A stretch of DNA of 64,000 bases from Branchiostoma belcheri (GCF_001625305.1 NW_017803932.1:478291-542290), one strand, 5' to 3'. Shown: positions 12,701-27,700, counted from the first letter of the stretch. Numbers and translations are program-made. Notes: generated by a model not told the origin, from the letters alone.

Positions 12701-15700
12701 GGGGCCTCGACAGCTGACTCGGCTTGCTGTTCCTCTGCAGGGACCGCCTCTGCACCTGCATCCTCTGTACTTTTTCTGCATCGGCCTCAGTTGGTGTCAA
12801 CTTTTCCTCTACAGCAACGTCCTCTGTACTTGCATCCGCTTCGGGCTCTGCAACCTTTTCTACTTCAACGACTCCCTCTACAGCACTCGTCACCACGGCT
12901 GCTTCAGCCGAGACTTGCTGTACCTCTTCAGCAGCCTCCGTCGTTTCAGCTTCGACAGCTGGTTCAGCAGGCACGTTCAGTTCCTCTGTGGGGACTTCAG
13001 GTTTTTGCTCTTCCTCTTCGGCAGGCTCAGCCTCGGCTACTGGTTCAGGACAAATCTGTTGGACCTCCTCAACAACTTCTGCTGCGACCTCGACAGCTGG
13101 CTCAGCTTGTTGTACCTCTACAGTCACCGCCTCTGTACTTGCACCCTCTGTACTTGTGTCTGCCTCGGCCTCAGTAGGTGCCGACGTTTCCTCTACAGCA
13201 ACATCCTCTGGGGCAGAAGCTTCGACAGGAGGTTCAGCTGATACTTCCTGTACCTCTTCAACAGCCTCTGCTGTTAGAGCCTCGACAACTAGTTCAGTAG
13301 ACGCTTCCTGTTCCTGTGGAGCAGCCGCCTCTGGACTTTTTTCTGCCTCAGCGTCAGCAGGTGCTGGCTTTTCTTCTGGGGCAGCAGCCTCGACAGGTGG
13401 TTCAGCAGATACTTCCTGTACCTCTTTAACAACCTCTTCCTCTACTACAGCAGTTTCCTCTGGACCTACATTACCAACAGGCTCTGTAGGGGCTTTTTCT
13501 TCCTCTGTCGCGGCCTCTGGAGGTTCCGCCTCCTTTTGTTCTAACTCTGACTTCTCCTCCTGTAGCAAGGTTAGACAGGTTGGGTAGATGACAGAACACG
13601 GGATTACGCAAACATGGCATGTTACATGGAGCAGATTGCTGGGAAGGCTGGCTTATAGTTGACCACAGTGTGAGGCAGGAAGGGAGCAGGTAAGGCAGCA
13701 CGTGAAGCGACAAGAAGCATACATTGGATAGCTTTGCTGAAAAATTAGTTGGTTGACAAACATATACATGTAACCCATAAATAACTTAGTATTGTGATGA
13801 GTACGTCAATATCGACATCAGTAAACCTTGCAGCAACTCTGCTCAGCTTCAGGTACAAGTCATTGTTGCACCTGTATGTCCGCCATTTCTTTGACTTCTT
13901 GATTCTTTTTGTTCTTTGACACCCATAGTTTAGGCTTCTTAGTAGGAGATTGTTATTAAGCCGGTTTATACCAAGTTCAAGAACACCCAAAGCAGAAATC
14001 AGCTTGATGATACGTAGTACTTTTTACGGGGTGCGGTTTGATGAAAGGAAATTTGTGAACTTGATCACTGATGAGAATAAATCAAACGAAACAGTCCATT
14101 TTTCATTATGGATATCACTAAAGGTTAGATAGATAGAGAAATGAATGGAAGTATGTTTCTTGTTAATCATTATTTTTTGGTGATATACACAGCTCAACAC
14201 AAAAGGGACAAAGATAGTACGGTGTGCATGACATGGTCAGACATGGTGGACATATAGTGCATGACTTAAGAAGTAATTAAGGAGGAAAAGATGATCACCC
14301 AAAGACAAGCGTCACATTTACAAAAGCATTGTACAAGCGTGGCTGCACACACAAGTATTAGTGCACCTGTTTCTCAGTTTCTACTGGAGCAGGTGTCTCA
14401 GCTGGACTGGCCTCTTCTACAGCTGTCTCAGTCTTGGCCTCGTCAGGTGCGTTTGTCTGTGTATCTTCCTGGGTGGCAGGTGTTTCAGCCGATTCGGATT
14501 TCTCCTCCACAGCTTTCTCTGCATCTCCGTTCTCAGCAGCAGACTCTGGTTTCGAGTCTGCCGTCTTCTCTTCCGCTACGATATTTTGTTGTTCAACGTC
14601 GCCGTTCTGTGGAGTCAATATTTTTTGCATGTTCCGGTCAGCAAGAGCTTGCTACTCTGTTCTCTTACTCCACCTACCGTAAGCATGCAGCAAGTGCAGT
14701 CTGGCGTTCACTACGGAGGCTCCAACTAAGAAGCATGCCACACCCATCTGGTATTTGCTTGGGGCCCCGAAGGGCAGCGGCTAGAGGTGGTCTACAGTGG
14801 ACGCACAGTGTTTGGTTTCAAACCCTCGATCTTGTCTGAGAACTGAAGGAATGTGTTCGGTAGAGTGGCTGGTGAAGTGACGAATGCACACGATGCTTGG
14901 CACCGACTTTGGTGCCAATTGAAAGGTGCTACTACCGACTACCACGCAAGCACCAAGCCATGAACCTCTTTAAGGAGGTTGCAACCACACTGTAAGCGGC
15001 TGTAGCAGTCGAGCGGAATTCTACGTCTAGCGTATCATGCAGGCAGTCGTCCTCTCTGGTGGTGACGTTGTTGTTTGCATCATGCAACGTACACAAGCTC
15101 CTTCCTCTATCTCCAGCAAGCAAGGCGACACCAGCGCCAAACTGAAGCATGCCACGGCAAGCAAGCTGAGACCGCACTGTTATCAGAACACTAGTACTCT
15201 CTGCTAAAGCATGCATACCCCATATTTCATACCTACGGTGTTACATGCAGTAAGGCGTATTGTCATGCTCATAGAAAGCAGTCAACTGATTCAATCATTA
15301 GCACATCAATAGCATATAGATGCATATCAATCAGATAGAATTGCTGAAATCAATATTACTAGCGTCGGAATGAAGTGTGGTTTATAAATATGCCTTATGT
15401 GAATGTCGATTCAGAACTGTCGTGGTTACGTTTACTTAAAGTATTCTGTATGACTTACAGAAAACCACTTGCAACATTTGTGCAGACTATGTGTAACCAA
15501 CTGTGTAACCAACTATGAGTACCTCAACAGGTGCTGCAGGTGCCTCGGCGTCTGCAGCTGCTTCCTTGGGGGCCTCAGCTGTTAACACAAGAAAAGGAAT
15601 GATATCTTGTTAATTGCGACGTTAATCTTACGTTTGTACCTGTTAAACTATAGTACTTCACTTTACAGTAATGAAGGTAGCACTGATGTTTTTTCTTTTA

Positions 15701-18700
15701 AATGCTGTTCTTATTACCGCGCTCACGGTCACCTTCGGCGTAGCTAGTCGGGTGATTTTGATGTGGAATGATTGTCAAGCAGTCTGTGACAGAACCAACC
15801 ACCGGCAGGAATCTTAGTCAACCTTTTCCGTAAGAAGGCAGCTTAATTTTGTACGAAACATGCCCGACTTTTGGTGTCAGTTGCACTTTAGGAAAATGAC
15901 CTTGTAATAAATTGCCTAAGTTCAAACACACTGCCGGGTCATGATGAGGTCACGTTCAGGGCTGTAATCTGAGCACGTAATCTGCCGACATCGCTCTCTG
16001 TCATTCTTCAAAGCACGCCCGAATTCCAGCTATTTACTGTGTATTTTAGCTATTTACATGTGTATTTTAGTCCGATAAGGGTTCTCCATATAGCTTTTTT
16101 TGGGAGTGACGGGGGTGTGTCAAAATGATAGATAACTCCCAAATTTTGTGTGTTGATTTTTAGGTCCCTCATCATACATAAGCCATTGTCTATGATGATA
16201 AACAAAACTAGAGCAACTTCCGAAAATAACAGACATCCAGATACTGTTGATGCTGGACGTGCTTTTCTCTCCTTTATACAACCCGTATTTACAACGGAAT
16301 ACTAATATCAGCACACGACGTGACGTCGGGGATTATCAGGGTTAGGACTGTTTGTTTTTAGAATTTCAGCGGGAGCTGAGGTAGCCAAATCATCCCAAAC
16401 ATTTTAAAGGGGTATTAGAAAATAAACAAACAAATAAACAGCTAGTTACGTTTTTCTTGGCGTACGGAACTAAACGGGTGAGATAACAAAGATGTCTTGC
16501 CAAGCTCCGCTACGAAAACAAAGACATCAGTCGGAAGAGTACGAATACAACACGGTCGATGGGCATACTAGTACTTTGTGGCGGCAGAATAATTTGGCCT
16601 TGATGAATGATAAAGAGAACCAAATTGTCAACGTTTTGTCAGGTGACTAAGATAGACAGCGACTTCCTATCCATCTGTGTTGAAATCTGCTGTCTATAGT
16701 CAACATTCTGTCTTTTGGAGTTATTTTGGATGGGGGCGTTTCAGATATATCTCATAAATATGTCTCTTGTATGCATTAAGCGACGGTCCAGTGAGACTAA
16801 GAACATGCCAGTAACTTGCCAACTATCTAAAACGCTGCCGGAGGACCAGGGCAAGGCCGTGACACGCTGAGGACGACGCTGCCGTACCAGTTGTTGGGAC
16901 AGATGCGGGGACGGAAGGCCTTGGGCAGGCGGCTATATACAGATGGGGGCAAGGAGTAAGCCCATTACATCATTAAATACCGTGTTGACGTTTGTTTGTG
17001 GAACCATGTTGTGCAGTGGAGATAATGCAGGCATCATTTCAACCGTACGCGTCACATGTAGCACACACGTACGTCAGTAGACAAGACTTTACTCTGTATG
17101 CAGCTTGTGGTTCACCCGTTCATGCCAAATCTGACTTTGGCACCGCTCCAAACAAACAACACGTACCATCCTATATCCAGCTAAGTGTTACCCACACAAG
17201 CCGCGTGATAAATCAGCGTCCAGCGGCGCCCAAATGAGGGGGGCCCGGGGAGATTTCCGACGGGCTGTCGCGCCACGTCTTTTGTTCTGGACTAAAAACG
17301 CTCACATTTGCAGATTTGCTCAACTCATTGCCGGTCACTCGATCACAAGACTGCAAATACCATTCAGCGTGATCACGGCGCAACTTCCTGAGTTCTAAGT
17401 GTTCTGTTGTATCCTTGCGCCATGGCCAGGTGCGTGGAAGAGAACAGGTACATGGATTGTGTATATGCTGCACACATCTCAAGGGTAATGCCTTTGGGGT
17501 TCACACACATGACCTCGTGTGTAACTGTGTGAATAAAAACCTGTCATTCGGTTGACCGGAGAACACCTTCTCATTTTATACACAAATATCATTTTTGACA
17601 TGCCTCAGCAATCTACACATATGACTTCTGCTTCTATATGTATACCAACAAAGGCGCAAGACTGTCCTACCTTCAGCCGGCTTGTCTGCTGCAGGCTCCG
17701 CCGCCTCCTCCTTCTCCGCCGCGGGAGGAGCATCTTTCCCCGCCACGGGCTCTGCCGTCCCGACATCGCCGTTCTCTGCTGGCGTGGCGTCTGCCTGTAA
17801 CAACACAACGGCACATATAGACATCAATGGTAGATTCTATACTGTTTTACCTTGGACTCTACACGAATAGCAGTATATCTGCTGTACCACCCCAAGGAGC
17901 TTTTAACCTCATTGGCCACTATGAGCATAGATGGATAAAGAAAGATGATGAAGGAAACTTTTCTTGGAGCATTCTTGACAAGCAGAACTTAAGATATTTG
18001 TAAACCCGTGAACTTCATCATACTGAAGATTCTACGTATATCCCTAGAGGATCCCAGCAGCGCCCTGAATGTACCCTTCATAACCTCTACCAGGCTTCGG
18101 GAGGCGGCTGCCAGGAAAGAGTAGAAATTGGCAAAATAGAGAGATTACATGCCGGGGGAGTTGGTCCGGTAGAGAGTACAGTTTACCGCACTGTGGACCA
18201 ACTCCCCGGCATGTTTATCTCTATGTTTATTTCTACTCTTTCCAGCCGCCTCCCGAAGCCTGGTAGAGTCTAACCCCTCACACCAAGCGCCCGAAGACAC
18301 TCGTGACACAGCCTATCCTTGCCCACATCACATGGTGCTGACGGCCATTCTCACAATGCACCATTACACCCCAACTATCCAATAGCCAGGAGGCTGATCG
18401 GAAGCGCCCCAATTAGATTGGACTGAATAGCCTTTGTGCTGCTTAAACTCTCTATACACAAGCCCCAAAAGTCTCACACACTTCAGTGAATGTGCTGATT
18501 ATTTTTTCTTATGGAGGGTCGGCGAAGAACATACCTCAGCTACGATTTTAAACTTTCTGATGCCTTTTTTCAGTCATGTTACATGCTAATGTCTTGATAT
18601 GTAAGTCTGCTATACATTTTGCTGGTCTCATTTGGCTCCTGTATGAGGTACGTATATTGAGAACAAGGCCGGCTTTGTGACGGACCAATCCTGTGGTGAT

Positions 18701-21700
18701 CACGTTCCCCTTCCCTCAGTTTACTTAGCTAGTCTTCTGGAAACAAAGGGGAGGGGAATACATTGTACCGCTAATACTAGAAGAGAACACCCTCGGTCCG
18801 TGGCTGTGGGCCCCGTGACGCATGTTTTCTGTCCCAAGACACCCAGACGGACAAACGTGAAGAAATGTTTTGGTCTGCGCCGAGAGAAACATCGATGTCG
18901 ATAACACGGGTCCTACAAATACTAGTAGGCTACAAGGGGCTACTGAAACATTTCGACACGGCGTGGCACCGCTGCAGTGGAATATAATAGATAAACGTTC
19001 ACGCACAGCAGTCAGATATGATATGTCACTGGACGTGCGCGAACGCGCAGGAAGGGTGTGTGTGTGCTGGATCTGACCAGTTTAAACCAGTTCTAGATCT
19101 TAGTCAAAAGTTTGACGCAGTTACCTCCACGTTCCACCTCAGCCTCAGGCTTAGGGCGACCCTGGCCTGACGGAACCGTTTAACTTATCGTTTGATACCT
19201 CAGTCATGCAAAGCAACATTCGATGGACTATTTCTCATAAAAACTCTGGCAAGCCCTATGTTTGCAAACTGACAGTGTAACATCCGGTGGTAGGTAACTG
19301 TTACCTAATCACTGGTAAAATTAATCTGAAAAGCCGCATTTATCGAGCGCATTCAGGTAAACCAAAACCCTTTAATTTCGGGTGTGTATGACCTTTACGA
19401 CATTTAAATGTTACTTTTACAATTATGTATTAAAAAGACTTATAAGTCGACAGAAGGGATTTTAAAAATTACAGACCTGTATTTTTTGTGACGATTTTTT
19501 GCATTACCGTCAACGTTGGGGTGAAATGGAGCGTTCAAAACACAGAAAGGTCTGCGCGGCGGATTTTTGTCTAACCACCGCCCATTATCAAGAATGCTAG
19601 TCGGCGTCGTTGACGAGACCTCGGGTTAGGAAAAAAAGAATCATCGAACAAGAAAAGACCTACCGTCGTGCTCATGATGCTGCGGTCGTTTTCAGAAATC
19701 CGCAAAGAGATAATAAGAACGATATGATCTGGACAATCCGAGTGTCAGCGCCGAGCGGGAATATACCGCTGTGCACTTGTCCTCTCTGGGCTTACAGTGT
19801 GAGCTCCCTCTGCGCTGCACAAGTAGCTAGCTGGGAGGACTTCGCCTCAAGGACCCCAAATAACCAACCACGTCACTGCTAGCTGCAGTCATGTGGCCCG
19901 AGGTGGCCTTAACGGGCCAAATCATCTCCATACGCGTGTTCACGGAACCTTGTTAGACAAATTACAAAATGCTGGTCTCAAGATAAGGAATGGGCATCAC
20001 ATGTCCTATGCAGGGCAACTGTAGAAACGGAATTTTACAGCAATCTTTGTATGTTGGTTGGTTGGTTGGTTGGTTCGTTCGTTGCACTATTCAATTGCCT
20101 TCCCCATATCTGCATCTTTCACGCCTTATGACTAGGCAGATTTTATACAAGAGATGGTACACCCCCACCCAACTCCTGTAACATCGAACCCACATATATA
20201 CGTACATTCTTAAACAATCGACATAACTTCATACTATCCAAGCAGAGGTTTAGGCTTATTCCTGGGCGTGTTTTTGCGTTTTTTTATCAGGCTCTTTTTG
20301 TACTGGTACCTTTTTTTCGCCAGCTACCTGCCAAATGGATAGTGGCTGGCCAATATCATTGAGATCAATAACTAGAGCCTGAGCCCGTCTACTAGAACAC
20401 GCCCCATATCTCGACATTAGATCAGAGTTCAGGGAGTCACAAGACAAAGAGTAGGTCAAATTGTACACCGGGTCTGTATCTGTCTAGCCGGTATAACCGC
20501 TCCTCGGCATCACAATACCTTATCATGCGGGTCATCAGCTTCATATGCAGACGTTTCTGACATTTTGGCGATTAGCAACGTGTGCCACAACAAGAAATGT
20601 GTCTATGACAATGATTTAGCCTTTGGGTAAGTGTGTCTTGTCGTCATATTGAAACATTACGCGTGAATTTTTGCTCTTCAGAAATCATTCATTCATCTTC
20701 AGTCCACTTTCCCAACATGCGACATTAACGTTCAACAATCAGATCCGTTATTCTGGCCTCGTCAACAACACAGGGTCCCGAGCAGTCCAGGAATGGGCGA
20801 CGGGCCGGTCCAACATTTGTCAATGTCTATTCGATGAAACGCTGGTAGACTCAAGCTTTAGTCATCATACAGCCCCCTCCCTCCATGAAGCGAAGATGTA
20901 CAGACTGCATATAGACGGGTAAAAGGATATTCTGACGTACCCGCACATGTACTAAAACATGCCGTCATTATTTACCGAACACACGCGTAGGTAGTGAAGG
21001 TCACCCGTGCGTTGAAGGCTTCATTAATTGCTTTAGCCTTATTAAATCTCCCTCGTTGTAGTTATATACATTAACATTCCACGTGACTCTCATCTCGGGG
21101 TAAGACGGGACGATATAGGGACAGAAATGTAGCCACGCCCCCTGTACTGGCACGGCGTCACGTTTGTCGTAGACCACGATTTTTCTGTAGAATTTTCAAG
21201 CAGAGCCGTAAAAAGACAGCTGAAATTTACGACATATACAAGACTATCTCAGGAATACCGTCTGTTTGCGATCGTACGACGATCGTGCGACGACTGTGAT
21301 CTGGCCCCAGAGCTCTGATCTGGCCCTTATTGGGGAAATCGGTAGTTTTTATACGCATGTTAGTTGTTTTGTGTATGGTCGTCACACATCTGACCTGTAC
21401 CTATCCCAGAAGTGGAGCAAAAGTGCACAATAAAGGTCTTCTTCATTATAAACGCCCCAATCAGGTGTGTGCAATACTAAATTCAACCGTCCACCGCGCG
21501 GGACGGGAATGAATATACGAATACCCAAAAAAAATCTTATGGAAGCTAACATGGTAGCATACTACCTTATAGAATTACTGTAGTAGTTAACCAGTATCTT
21601 ATCTACGAAGACATGCACATCAACATTCCGCAAATACTTCCAATAAATAGACAGAAAATTAAACGTTAGAATATGTGCCGGGGTGAGTGGTTGTGTTGGA

Positions 21701-24700
21701 CCCCGAACACTCCATTCATACTGGCCATGCGAGAATAAACAGCATTCCAAGTCGTCTTGAGGATTGAACTGAAAGAGATACATTGTACTTAAAAGAAATC
21801 CTAACATTTCGTTTTGGCCTGTCTTTAGATCAACATTGACATTTCCGACTTGAAGCCAGGGTTTGGGTAAGGCCACCCGCTCCGGTCCAAGGTCTCGGCT
21901 GAGCAAACGTCTTAAAACATAGCTGTCTGTTAGCAGGGTCCATTGTCATACTACTCGTCATGTGTGGATTAAACTGGATGCATCAAACTGGAGATAACAA
22001 GGTTTACAAGTGGTTGGCAAACTGAAGTGAAGACGCCATGCAAGATGTGTAAAGCAGATTCTACTCTATCTAAAGTCTAGCTTCTTAGTAATAGTAACCG
22101 GAAAATTACAAATCATTCAATGTCTCGTTCCAACTGAGGTGTTTTTGTTTATTTGGTCGAGTTTTTTGGTATTACCCAGTGTCAGAAGAGCACGGGGACT
22201 TTTCATCAAAAAGTAATACCAAAAATTCACGTGAGGACAAGGCTTACACGTTTTTTTAGCCAGACTTCGTGCAGAAGATAAAAATTGTGCTCCGCTACAA
22301 TTTCTCTTTGGGAGTACAGTTATCCATCGAGTATTATACAAATACCATCATCATGACTGAATATATGTCCTTTTCGTATAGTCTTACTACACTGCGACCG
22401 TCTTGGCTAAATTTGGCTATTATCCTGGCTCATGGAGGAGGGGTGAGGGAGGGAACCCAGCTAGCTACATGTATATAGCTATCGCCGCATGCCAACGATC
22501 ATGGACGATAAGCAGCTCTGTAAAATGACTACCTCTTTTCTATCCACTGTACTTGAACACTGAAACACTGCCACGTTAACTATTATCCGGCTATTCAGCT
22601 GCACACAGTGGGGTGTAAAGGGGGAAGTGGTGATATATATACACTTGATGTTAGGACTAACTGTGTAGGAAACTTGGCTCTGCTCCCGCTGGATGCCAGC
22701 CATATAGTCACTCATCAACTACTGAGGAAGCTTTTGTACATTGATGCCATTCCACTGCGCTCGGATCAGGATATCGTGTTTGGCTTCGGGGGTTGGTGCG
22801 ATTAAGGACATTAGTATGTGCCGCGTCTCTCCTAGCCTTCCTGCGTGTCTGCGCTGGCTTCTGTGGGTTCAACATTTCTCCTGCGCTCTGTACGACAGTG
22901 TTCGTCTTGCCTCTTGTCACTTGAGTGTTGCCTGCGTGTGTGTGTGAGTAAAGCTAAGGTCCCAATTGGGAAAAGGGGCCCTGGCGGGTAGTTCCCGGGC
23001 TGTTTTTTTACCACTTTCGGGCGGGACCCCGACGTGGCCCCGCGGGGCACCCTGCGGCTACCGGGCTATTTTTTGGCCCGTCGGGGCCCCGAGAAGGATT
23101 TAATTCTGAGTTAAATTCTACCCGGGCCCCGCTGACAAAAAGACGCCGTGACCTCATCGTGAGAACACCGAGAGGTACCCCTCCGGTTGCCGGCATTCCA
23201 CCGGGACACATTTCTTACGTCACAGACCAGATGAACAGAATAAAGGTGTGTACTTCGTAAACCCGGGTAAAATGTGTGACCTCACAGATCAAATGATCAC
23301 AACAAATACGTGAATTCTGCATTACGTATAGGTCAATACAAGACATCGTCAGAGAATCTGCTGGGTACATGCCGGGTGCCTGCCGGATACCGACCAAAGA
23401 GGGTGACAAAATTTCTAACAAAATGCTACTGAAGGAAACTGTTAATTGTGACCACGACAGCCGATGCCCGCTCGACTCCTGAACCCGGCCGGGGCCAGCC
23501 GGGGCTACATCCCCGACGGGCACCGGCGTAATTGGGACCTTAGCTTAACACGGTGTCACCTTCTGTCACTGTATGTAGTTAGCCTCGCATACATGTAGGA
23601 TCTAGGATCACGTCCTGCACAGTTGGTGGTGAAGGCCTGCCTGTCACTAAGACCGTATCAAGATCTGCTGAATGAGCTTATTTCTCAGTGTACAGTCTGT
23701 ATGTTGTTATTTGCTTATGTTTGTCTGCTTACAGAACTTGTAAAAGTAAAAATTCATAAGGATACGAGCCAAACTCGCTGGAGGATTGCGTTTTACAACA
23801 GACTAAAATATCCATGCCAAAAATGAAAATTTTTACTTTGCTACTTACATAGGTGGAGTTTTCCTCCAAATCTGTAGTTACGTGAATTATCAATTGGACA
23901 TCCTGTGTCACGTATCTATATTCAGACCCACTAGTAAAATGTCTGGACATTACATCCAACAACAGAACAGACTATGTACAGCCCATTATTGATATGTAAG
24001 TCATAACATGTTTAGAATGCCAAACCACGTGGATGGCTCTAAGACAATACACATGGCTCATATCGAGAGAAAGTCGATTGTTTTGGGTTATCAGAACACA
24101 ACGCGAGAGTCCCTTCTATAAGAACTGAAATGAAAACAGTTGACACAAGAGTTGTTTACGACAATCGTTCAGAAGCCACAAATAGTTGTTTGGCAAACAA
24201 GGAAAACACACTCGGCACGCCCCGTCTAAACAAGGCCGAGATGAACGTCTGTGTGTATAAGGCACAAACAAGGTCGTCAGTTGGAAGGGAGGGGTCCAGG
24301 CACGACAGCTAGAGGATACAGCCGTCACGTTGGAATGTTCATTTACCAGTGTTGCGCCATGACAAACGTAAAATGGTCTCCGCCTACATAGTGGTGTTGA
24401 GGGTGATTCTGAACGTACGTTTATCTAGACGTACGTGTAAATTGCACGAGCTCTTACACGCCGTTACGATACGACAAACGCGCGACAGGTATACGATAGA
24501 CTAACGACAGACTAACGACAGATACAATATACATCGCATTGGACTGTTGGGACGGTTGATGATTTATAGTTCTCATTTATCTACCTTTCTTCCTAGATTA
24601 TCCTGACATATTAATAATTCCGCCGTGACAGCTGAGAAACATCGAGCAAACCCTTACTGTAATTCTTAACGAGTGCAACACTCTACAACCCCCTTTCATG

Positions 24701-27700
24701 ACAAAATAAAAATGAACACTAACGCCCATATTTCTTTTACGTCAACTAACATATACTTCATCAAAATTATTGCGCCGTGTCTTCAGACAACGTTTTTGCA
24801 AATACTAGTACGCGTCTCCCAAACACCCCTATAAGACCTCACTAACCCGCGGACACTCGTGTTTGACAGTAAGGTTTATGAAAGTGAGACTTAAAACGCC
24901 GAAACTTATATAACGCCCTTGTCCTTCTATCACCCAGTTTCGTGGCCAGGGTCATCAACATGTCTCACTTACTAGTATGTCGCAAATATCCCTAGTTATC
25001 CTGGGGGAGACGCAATGCTTTTGGCACTATGCGCCCGTACTCAAACAAATATGACCTCCCCTCAAAGCTGGCACAGTAACAAGAGAGGTCATGTCTAGTT
25101 CATGGTCACAGTCTTGGTTCAAAAGACCAGAAGATATATTCACGACTGTAAAATGATAATTTCAGTTGACCCCTTCGCTTAGCTCAGTCTCTGTGCTTAC
25201 AGCTGTTCTGACATTTGTCGCCAGGAGGCTCTTCTAATACACAAGTATCAATGTTGAAAACTTGTCATGCATCTGCAGCAGACATGCTACTTGACTTTCC
25301 TCTGCGTAAGAGGATCGGAGAAGGTAGCAGGTGCAAGCTGGTTTAACACATCTTCTAAGCTCTAAGTTCTAAGCTGACTGGGTAGACATTTTCTCATACT
25401 GTGTAAAAGGGAAATAAATGTCACGATCACACGGCAAGGTTTGCGCGGGGGCGGGTTACAATGAGTAAGTAAACAATATCTTAGACTTCCGTGTATTACT
25501 AACGGTATTATGTTGCCACAGGTAACTAGATCTACTAACGTTATAGAAGAATCTTTGAACTCATGGGTAGCTAAAGCTCTAGACCACCCATCTCCAAAAT
25601 CGTATCCGTAACAGCTGAGCCATGGAAAAAATGAGGCGAGGTGATATCACCCTCCCGAGGAGGGTTAGTGGCTCGGCCCGGAAGGCTCCTCCTCAACTAA
25701 GAGGAGGAGTTGAGGAGGACCCTTCCGGGCCGAGCCACTAACCCTGCTCTGGAGGGTGGGTGATATATAATGTAGGCTTTGCTGGGCTTAGCCCAAACAA
25801 CTGAGCTAATACAGGTCAAGCCAGACGGGACATTGTTTTGTTACACGTCATGTGCCGCCTATGTCGGGTCCTTTCTTCGACAGACGATCGAGTCAGGTGC
25901 ACGGGTTCTCTACGGAGCTATTAATAACCCAATGGCCCGGACATCCCAGCCTCTACCAGGCTTCGGGAGGCGGCTGGGAAGAGTAAAAAACGGCCCAACA
26001 TACCATGGAAGTTTGTTCGTTGAGAGAACAGTTCGCCGCTCCCGAACTGTTCTCTCCACGGACCAAACTCTTTTGGCATGTTGGGCCGTTTTCTACTCTT
26101 CCCAGCCGCCTCCCGAAGCCTGGTAGAGGCTAGGTCGAACCGTTAATTGCCATGTTCTCGTTGGTTGAGTTAAACAGTCAAGGTCGGTCTATTCTGTAGG
26201 ATGGGTCAAAAGACGGCCGCCCTGCAATTCAGAGGATGCCTGTCAATTCCCGGAAAAAAGAACTCGAAAAAGTGTATTGCGGAAGTTGGTGGATGTATTT
26301 ACATGGTTAGTAAACGGTTATCACACACTAGCAATGCTCTCTGCAAGGAGGTTAAAAATTTTTTTTAAACCTCCTTGCTCTCTGCAGTAAATCCACAACC
26401 ATTCTAAGATTGGACGTAGAGAAACGTGGATTTCAGCTAGTTTGCCATATATAACGGGAGACGAATTGTAGAAAAAATCATTACACATGGTTATCTCTTA
26501 TGTATATAGTATGACATTTCTTCCTTAAGAATGTATGATATTCATGTATGATTTCATTATGATTTCAATATCTATATATATATATACATATATGGCCCTC
26601 ATGTCGTAATCATTACCGCTTATCCTTTTTAATCGCGTTGAACTAGAATACGATTTGAACTTATTCGAGTTAATCCGTTTATTTCATCAGCACTGTTATT
26701 CAACCTGATATCGCTATGAATGAAGTAGTGCAAACAATATTCTTTATTGATCGAGAAGAAATGTTAATTTCTTCGCTGAAATGTTTTCACTGAACTCACA
26801 GTGGGACCTGTTGACTGTTTGTCTCTTCACATTCCATGAAATCAGGGCATGGTATCGTAGAGTTGGGGAATGTTTGCAACGTTAACCTCCCATCATGCTT
26901 GTATGTAAATATTTTGCTCAGTATACAAAACTCGTCAATAGGTGGACCCTGACCCAGTACTGTCGTCCCATAACCTACATTTCAAGGCTCGGAATTTACT
27001 CCTAGAAAAGAAAGGTACAGAAGTGGAGCAATCTGATTTTTGAGAGGAACTTGGGCGGGGATCTTGCCGTCACCACGTAATCGGTAACAACTGTGGAAAC
27101 ACAGAGGACATGGACGATTAATTTTAGACCCCTCCTCCCTAATTATCCCCTTGAAATAGCCCGTCTGTTGACCTACTTCTGTAGAGCATTGTGGGAAGGT
27201 TACGTCATCCTACGTGAGTCCATGCACATTCATGCAAGATACATCCGACTGATAACGTTAGATCCTGTAATCGTATCAACGGATGCCAGATTGTAACAAC
27301 AGACTCACGAATTATAGCACAGGATACTTTGTTGGTGGGCGCAGGTCTAATTTTAACATTAAATATCTAATACCGTAGTTTCTTCGAAGTTTCGTATCCA
27401 TGTAACGGTTGTAAACTATATAAAACTCTATTAAGGAGGTATCCCCTTCTAATGCACTGCATAGATGCGAATGTGCCCTGATTTAAGAAAATGGTCTTGA
27501 TAACAAACTTTGCGTTGTTTATCGGTGCAGTTTCAAGGTCTTCTACACCCCCTCCGCCATGATCATTTGTGGTATGCCCCTGAGAAAGCTGTTCCGTCTA
27601 CGTGCGATATTCAGGGTCAGGTGTAGATAGCGCCGCGAAAATATGTTATCTGCCCAACGGGGGATACGGGTAATTTCCGACGTTCCCTACCTTCCAGAGA

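Noticed and set aside
12724..13587. Plus-strand 287-residue Ser/Ala/Thr-rich ORF
   Set aside because: Antisense of the large acidic repeat exon; no splice or start context of its own.
14932..15216. Minus-strand 94-codon ORF between repeat exons
   Set aside because: No Ala/Glu composition, no matching splice sites; probably intron sequence.
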